DNA of 14,870 nucleotides from Candidatus Bathyarchaeota archaeon. GTDB taxonomy: Archaea; Thermoproteota; Bathyarchaeia; Bathyarchaeales; SOJC01. Location of the stretch: contig JAGLZJ010000008.1 of assembly GCA_023131555.1 (NCBI GenBank), positions 1-14,870 on the forward strand, read 5' to 3'. A program made the translations under genes and the position numbers. Below are positions 12,675 to 14,870 of this stretch, piece after piece (position 1 is the first letter of the stretch; each line of letters starts with the position of its first letter). The notes beneath the pieces were generated by a model. That model was not told where the DNA came from. It searched no databases and was given only the letters and a program-made list of their open reading frames with translations.

Positions 12675-14870
12675 TTACTCACCTTTCCTCTTCCTTATCA
12701 TTCTCGGTAGGAGTGTAGGGTCAGGAATTCTCCTTTCTTTCCACTGTTTTTCTTCGAGGATCTTCATTATCTCATCTTTCATTGTAATCGGTATGTCCGC
12801 TCTGTTTCGAACGAAGAGATGAATGTCGTCCGGCATTGTTCCGTAGAGTCGTTTATGTAGATCGATATAGTGAGTAAGCTTCTTCATTCGTCCCCTTGTT
12901 GTATCGTTTGGTCTCAAGCAGAGTTTAGCTATCATGACCATTGCTTCTTCTTTGGTTTCCGCGGTAGTGAAGAGGTGTTCAGGCGCTGGGGCTCCGTAGA
13001 CCTTGTCACCTGTCCTAGCGTCGTACACGTACCAGTCCTCTTCTTTGTCTTTCCTGCCAAGAAGCATCCGCCTGTACTTAGAGCCATGAGGCCCAACAAT
13101 TACCGGTATTCCAAGTCTCCAGAAACCCGAAGCAATCGATGCAGCCTTCTGAGACATGGCTCCCCAAGCGAGGCCTACGGCTCCTACCCTGTTGTGAATG
13201 TAGTCAGCAATTTCTTCGTAGTTAGCTCGCAGCTTTCTTTTGGCGAATATGCTTGCGATTTTAATTGCCGCCCCAGCAATGTGGGGGTTACTGACGCATG
13301 AACCTACATTGAGGATACCACCAGCTTCGAAACCGCCAGTGTACTTCTCGTAAAGAGACTTTCCTTCTTCGTCATTCACCATCGCTATTGACATCGCTGC
13401 GCATCCTGAAGTCACAACTATAAACTTGCGCTTGGCGAATTCTTCAGCGATTTCAGCGACCTCTTCTTGACCATGAGGGTAGTTGGCACAACCCACTATG
13501 GCAACAACTCCTGGAACCTCTCCAAGGACGACTGGTCCTCCGACTTCTCTGATCTCTACATCAGAGATTGCGCCACGTCCGACCCGCATCTTGAATTTCT
13601 CTTCAGCAAGTCGTTTTCCTCCTGCTCTTATCATAAAGCTGTGTAGAGGGAAATCGTTGGGGCAAGCACTGTCACACCTTGCGCAGCCTATGCAGCCTTC
13701 AAGGATCTCAGCTAATGGGTTAAGGTCGCCTTTTGCTGCTGCCTTGACGGCATCGGGTATGGGTTGATTGTTTGGACATGCTCTCATACACTCATTGCAG
13801 CCAGTGCATTCTTTTGCCGCTGCAACTACTTCTTCGACTTCGGGGATGTTACTCATTTTCTTCCGTTTTGGCGTAACAGCCAGCGCTGTCTCAACGGCAA
13901 CCTCCCCCACTTTTTCGGGCTCAAGTATGAGGACTCCTGGAACTTTGGATTCCACTAGATCTGAAATCACTTCTTTTGCTGCGCTTTTTGTTCTGTTCTT
14001 AAGTCCAAGGCAGTTTTTCGGGCTGGAAGCGATAACCGGCGCCTTAACCTTCTGCGCCTCTGGCAGCGTATCTGCTCGGATACATTGCTCATCGACGACA
14101 ATCACGTCAGCAAGTCCACTTCGTATGTAACGGAGTTGCCAGGAGATGGGACCCACAACCTTTGCCATGGAACTGTATCGGGTGATATCGTGTGCTGTAC
14201 AACATATTCCCACAACTTCTACTTTGCCTAGTAACCCTTTGTCTGTCATGTAGTCGATTATACCAACCGATGAAGGAACGTTGTGACCGATCACGAGGAT
14301 TGTGGGTTTTGAGACATCTGCGATGCCAAAGCCTATGTCGGTCAGGGGGGCTTCCGGATCGGCTTTAGGGAAGCCCAGTACTGAGATCTGCGCTAGATCC
14401 GCGATTTCCATTCCCACTTGATCCGCCATGCCGACATGAAGTGCCTTTGACTCAAAGTCTAAGTTGCTTCCTTCTTGTCCTGTGTGAGTGGCGGAGAGAC
14501 AATGCGTGACCTGTTCTTCGCAGTAGTCAAGCACTTCCTCTAAATCTTTCAGCTCCTTTGGTCTGACTCCACAGACTAGACGAGTGACTGGTGCTTTAAT
14601 TTCGGTGTCTAGTCCGCCAACGTCTAAGGGCCAGTTTCTTCCATGTTTTTCGATTAGATGTTTAACGAGATGTCTTGCGTGGGCAACATGAGTAGCTGCT
14701 CCAATGCAGCATGCAAGGAGGACTATGCGTGACGATTGAGCAGCCATGTTGAGGCCGCAGGCTCCTCGTTTGTCTTCGCTCAAATCGCATTTTCCGAATG
14801 TGCAAAGGCAGCATACGTCACAGAATGGTAGGTAGAATGGTTTGTACTTCTGAAGAAGTTTCATGTCCCA
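12675..14870 (-). CDS. cdhA: CdhA, carbon monoxide dehydrogenase alpha subunit (runs off right edge)
   Basis: Ni-Fe CO dehydrogenase of the archaeal complex; reduces CO2 to CO for acetyl-CoA synthase using ferredoxin-level electrons. The gene is incomplete. The first ATG in the window (14862-14864) is preceded in frame by Trp-Asp codons to the window edge, and family members carry several tens of residues before this point. Counting from that ATG (729 residues): cluster B/D cysteines in FCDVCCLCTFGKC (14-26) and Cys36; IGHNVP (192-197) with the C-cluster histidine; GICCTAHD (219-226); two extra [4Fe-4S] sets typical of archaeal CdhA, CTGCNECMRACP (353-364) and CIGCARCDSACP (391-402); and VGCANYPHG (457-465), SGCAA (486-490) and NVGSCVSNPH (519-528), which supply C-cluster cysteines. 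It is first in the operon among the genes seen here. Confidence 0.96.
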   Translation of the reverse strand, partial: WDMKLLQKYKPFYLPFCDVCCLCTFGKCDLSEDKRGACGLNMAAQSSRIVLLACCIGAATHVAHARHLVKHLIEKHGRNWPLDVGGLDTEIKAPVTRLVCGVRPKELKDLEEVLDYCEEQVTHCLSATHTGQEGSNLDFESKALHVGMADQVGMEIADLAQISVLGFPKADPEAPLTDIGFGIADVSKPTILVIGHNVPSSVGIIDYMTDKGLLGKVEVVGICCTAHDITRYSSMAKVVGPISWQLRYIRSGLADVIVVDEQCIRADTLPEAQKVKAPVIASSPKNCLGLKNRTKSAAKEVISDLVESKVPGVLILEPEKVGEVAVETALAVTPKRKKMSNIPEVEEVVAAAKECTGCNECMRACPNNQPIPDAVKAAAKGDLNPLAEILEGCIGCARCDSACPNDFPLHSFMIRAGGKRLAEEKFKMRVGRGAISDVEIREVGGPVVLGEVPGVVAIVGCANYPHGQEEVAEIAEEFAKRKFIVVTSGCAAMSIAMVNDEEGKSLYEKYTGGFEAGGILNVGSCVSNPHIAGAAIKIASIFAKRKLRANYEEIADYIHNRVGAVGLAWGAMSQKAASIASGFWRLGIPVIVGPHGSKYRRMLLGRKDKEEDWYVYDARTGDKVYGAPAPEHLFTTAETKEEAMVMIAKLCLRPNDTTRGRMKKLTHYIDLHKRLYGTMPDDIHLFVRNRADIPITMKDEIMKILEEKQWKERRIPDPTLLPRMIRKRKGE

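Overview
The window looks archaeal and most likely comes from an anaerobic, Bathyarchaeia-type lineage. The archaeal assignment is strong. It rests on an archaeal-architecture CODH/acetyl-CoA synthase operon (cdhABCDE, including the small epsilon subunit CdhB), an F420-type FrhB-like flavoprotein, TATA/BRE-like promoter sequences and purine-rich Shine-Dalgarno sites. The Bathyarchaeia suggestion is an inference from combining archaeal Cdh subunits with MetF/MetV, which are better known from folate-using bacteria. TGA, TAG and TAA all serve as stops (TAG ends metF, metV, cdhD and cdhE), so nothing suggests stop-codon reassignment.

Left part, minus strand (1-3975): the N-terminal part of pyruvate phosphate dikinase runs off the left edge. 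To its right lie a small ribbon-helix-helix protein with a V4R-like C-terminus, a small zinc-ribbon protein, and the pair metV-metF (transcribed metV then metF).

Middle, plus strand (4138-7932): a short divergent promoter region separates metVF from three redox genes. These are a 709-residue fusion (NfnB/GltD-like flavoprotein, ferredoxin clusters, MvhD-like domain), an FrhB-like iron-sulfur flavoprotein, and a dicluster ferredoxin. The set reads as an electron-delivery module, plausibly flavin-based, for methylene-pterin reduction by MetFV. It resembles in principle the MetVF-HdrABC-MvhD arrangement of some acetogens, but an NfnB-like protein stands where HdrA would be and an FrhB-like protein is added. 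This is the most interesting part of the window.

Right part, minus strand (7962-14870): a compact operon cdhA-cdhB-cdhC-cdhD-cdhE encodes all five subunits of the acetyl-CoA decarbonylase/synthase complex. Junctions are tight or overlapping, and cdhA runs off the right edge. The redox genes and cdhE converge on an 11-bp perfect inverted repeat at 7929-7954.

Taken together, the window holds the last methyl-branch step (methylene to methyl), the carbonyl branch with acetyl-CoA synthesis, a candidate redox supply, and PPDK, which converts pyruvate to PEP for gluconeogenesis. I saw no tRNA, rRNA, CRISPR array or insertion sequence.
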